A stretch of DNA of 5,623 nt from Peptococcaceae bacterium (GTDB lineage: Bacteria > Bacillota > Peptococcia > Peptococcales > Peptococcaceae): assembly GCA_017622155.1 (NCBI GenBank), contig JAGARS010000199.1, positions 1-5,623 of the forward strand, given 5' to 3'. Below the pieces are notes generated by a model. The model had not been told where the DNA came from. It made no database searches and saw only the letters and a program-made list of their open reading frames with translations. The position numbers were made by a program, and so were the translations under genes. Below, piece by piece: positions 4,743 through 5,623 of the stretch. The first letter of the stretch is position 1. Every line of letters starts with the position of its first letter.

Positions 4743-5623
4743 GTGCCAAATCATGAGACAAAAGAAAAAATTGAAAACAGCGCATTGCGTGCGTTTATGG
4801 TTTTTTTAAGTTTAATGCTGCAGATTGGCTGGTTTATCTGGCTTGGGGTATATCTTAGACGCTATTATTTTGTTCTGAACAGTATTGTTATGGTAATCAG
4901 CTGGGTTTTGGCACTGCATGTTTACAGCCGTCATATGAATTCGGCGTATAAGCTTTCGTGGATTGTGCTGATTCTGGTGCTGCCGGTTCTGGGGATTAGT
5001 ATGTATGCTATGTTTGGGTCGCAGCTGTCCCATGTATGGATTCGCAAATATATGGACAACCAGGATAATGTGGCTGCTATGTATCTGACTGACGATGAAA
5101 GTGCATTGAATTCGCTGCGTGAACAGGATTACGGTTTGGCCAATCAGTGTCAGTATATCCAGAAGAAAGTAGGGTATCCGCTGTATCAGAACACAGATAT
5201 TGCATTTCATAATGATACAGCTGTAGCATTGGAGGACTTGAAAGCGGAGCTGGCCAAAGCAGAATCTTTTATCTTTATGGAGTATCATGCCATAGAGGAT
5301 TCGGTATCCTGGGCAGGTATTGAAGCTATTTTAAAAGAAAAAGCGGCTTCCGGTGTGGAAGTGCGTCTGCTGTATGATGATGTAGGCAGCATCTTTTTTG
5401 TAGGAAAATCTTTTACAAAACGGCTGCAGCAGGAAGGCATTCAATGTCGTGTGTTTAACCCGATTTATCCGATTTTGGACACATTTATGAATAATCGTGA
5501 TCATCGCAAAAGTGCAGTAATTGACGGGAAAGTTGGATTTACCGGCGGCTATAATATGGCAGACCGCTATTTTAATATTAATAGCCCGTACGGTTATTGG
5601 AAAGATACCGGGATTAAGCTCAC
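4743..5623 (+). CDS. cls: Cardiolipin synthase, 5' part (runs off the window)
   Basis: Cls is a membrane phospholipase-D-type enzyme that joins two phosphatidylglycerol molecules into cardiolipin, releasing glycerol. Only the first 293 codons are present; the family is usually about 480-510 aa, with a second HKD motif expected beyond the window. Hydrophobic helices lie at about 18-38, 43-61 and 71-92; the last, ending PVLGISMYAMFG, is the typical PLDc_N segment before the catalytic part. The first HKD motif is complete: H254, K256 and D261, followed by GG at 268-269 and N271. The GTG start at 4743 is preferred because of the ribosome binding site at 4730-4737; an in-frame ATG at 4734 would add three residues. 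The gene diverges from holB across a 249-nt control region. The family assignment is secure; strict substrate specificity cannot be told from a partial sequence. Confidence 0.93.
   Translation, partial: MPNHETKEKIENSALRAFMVFLSLMLQIGWFIWLGVYLRRYYFVLNSIVMVISWVLALHVYSRHMNSAYKLSWIVLILVLPVLGISMYAMFGSQLSHVWIRKYMDNQDNVAAMYLTDDESALNSLREQDYGLANQCQYIQKKVGYPLYQNTDIAFHNDTAVALEDLKAELAKAESFIFMEYHAIEDSVSWAGIEAILKEKAASGVEVRLLYDDVGSIFFVGKSFTKRLQQEGIQCRVFNPIYPILDTFMNNRDHRKSAVIDGKVGFTGGYNMADRYFNINSPYGYWKDTGIKL

Noticed and set aside
4544..4756. Open frame of 70 codons on the plus strand in the holB-cls intergenic region
   Set aside because: It runs through both promoters and the cls ribosome binding site, has low-complexity Lys/Asn-rich translation typical of AT-rich spacer, and lacks a Shine-Dalgarno site.
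4812..5288. 158-codon open frame on the minus strand opposite cls
   Set aside because: It lies wholly inside the well-supported cls coding sequence, has no convincing ribosome binding site, and its Cys/His/Gln/Asn-rich composition looks like an antisense shadow of hydrophobic codons.
1..5623. CRISPR array, insertion sequence, toxin-antitoxin or defence system
   Set aside because: I saw no spaced direct repeats, transposase motifs or terminal inverted repeats; the genes are housekeeping genes apart from one small coiled-coil protein, which has no partner gene.

Overview
The window reads as ordinary chromosomal core DNA from a Firmicutes (Bacillota) bacterium. The main evidence is the minus-strand gene order holB-ricT-yabA-trmN6-rsmI, which matches the conserved holB-yaaT-yabA-yabB-rsmI neighbourhood known from Bacillus subtilis. 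YabA, a Firmicutes replication regulator, and strong AGGAGG ribosome binding sites agree with this. The small GIY-YIG gene (yazA) that separates yabB and rsmI in Bacillus is absent. The protein flavour is compatible with Negativicutes or another anaerobic lineage, but that is only an impression and cannot be settled from this sequence.

Layout from left to right: (1) 1-34, a hairpin terminator; (2) 37-192, two minus-strand tRNA genes, tRNA-Gly(CCC) and tRNA-Thr(CGU), with a clear promoter at 202-230; (3) 193-342, an AT-rich spacer holding that promoter and an imperfect inverted repeat; (4) 343-669, a small coiled-coil protein of unknown function with five near-perfect heptads and its own promoter at 702-730; (5) 754-4493, a five-gene minus-strand operon running from a promoter at 4543-4571 to a hairpin terminator at 734-775; (6) 4494-4742, a divergent control region; (7) 4743-5623, the 5' part of a plus-strand cardiolipin synthase gene that runs off the window.

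The operon combines replication and RNA-modification functions. HolB is the clamp-loader delta' subunit. YabA restrains DnaA through the sliding clamp. RicT belongs to the complex that adjusts RNase Y. TrmN6 and RsmI methylate tRNA and 16S rRNA. Genes are 26-32 nt apart or overlap (yabA/trmN6), each has a good Shine-Dalgarno sequence, and no internal promoter or terminator was noticed between them.

I found no mobile element, CRISPR array, defence island or recognisable new system. The points worth a second look are small: the rsmI terminator built from the gene's own last codons and abutting the next promoter; the 21-bp repeat in the coiled-coil gene; the inverted repeat that overlaps that gene's stop codon; the palindrome inside the cls promoter; the unusual Cys-containing tail of RicT; and the degenerate ATPase motifs of HolB.
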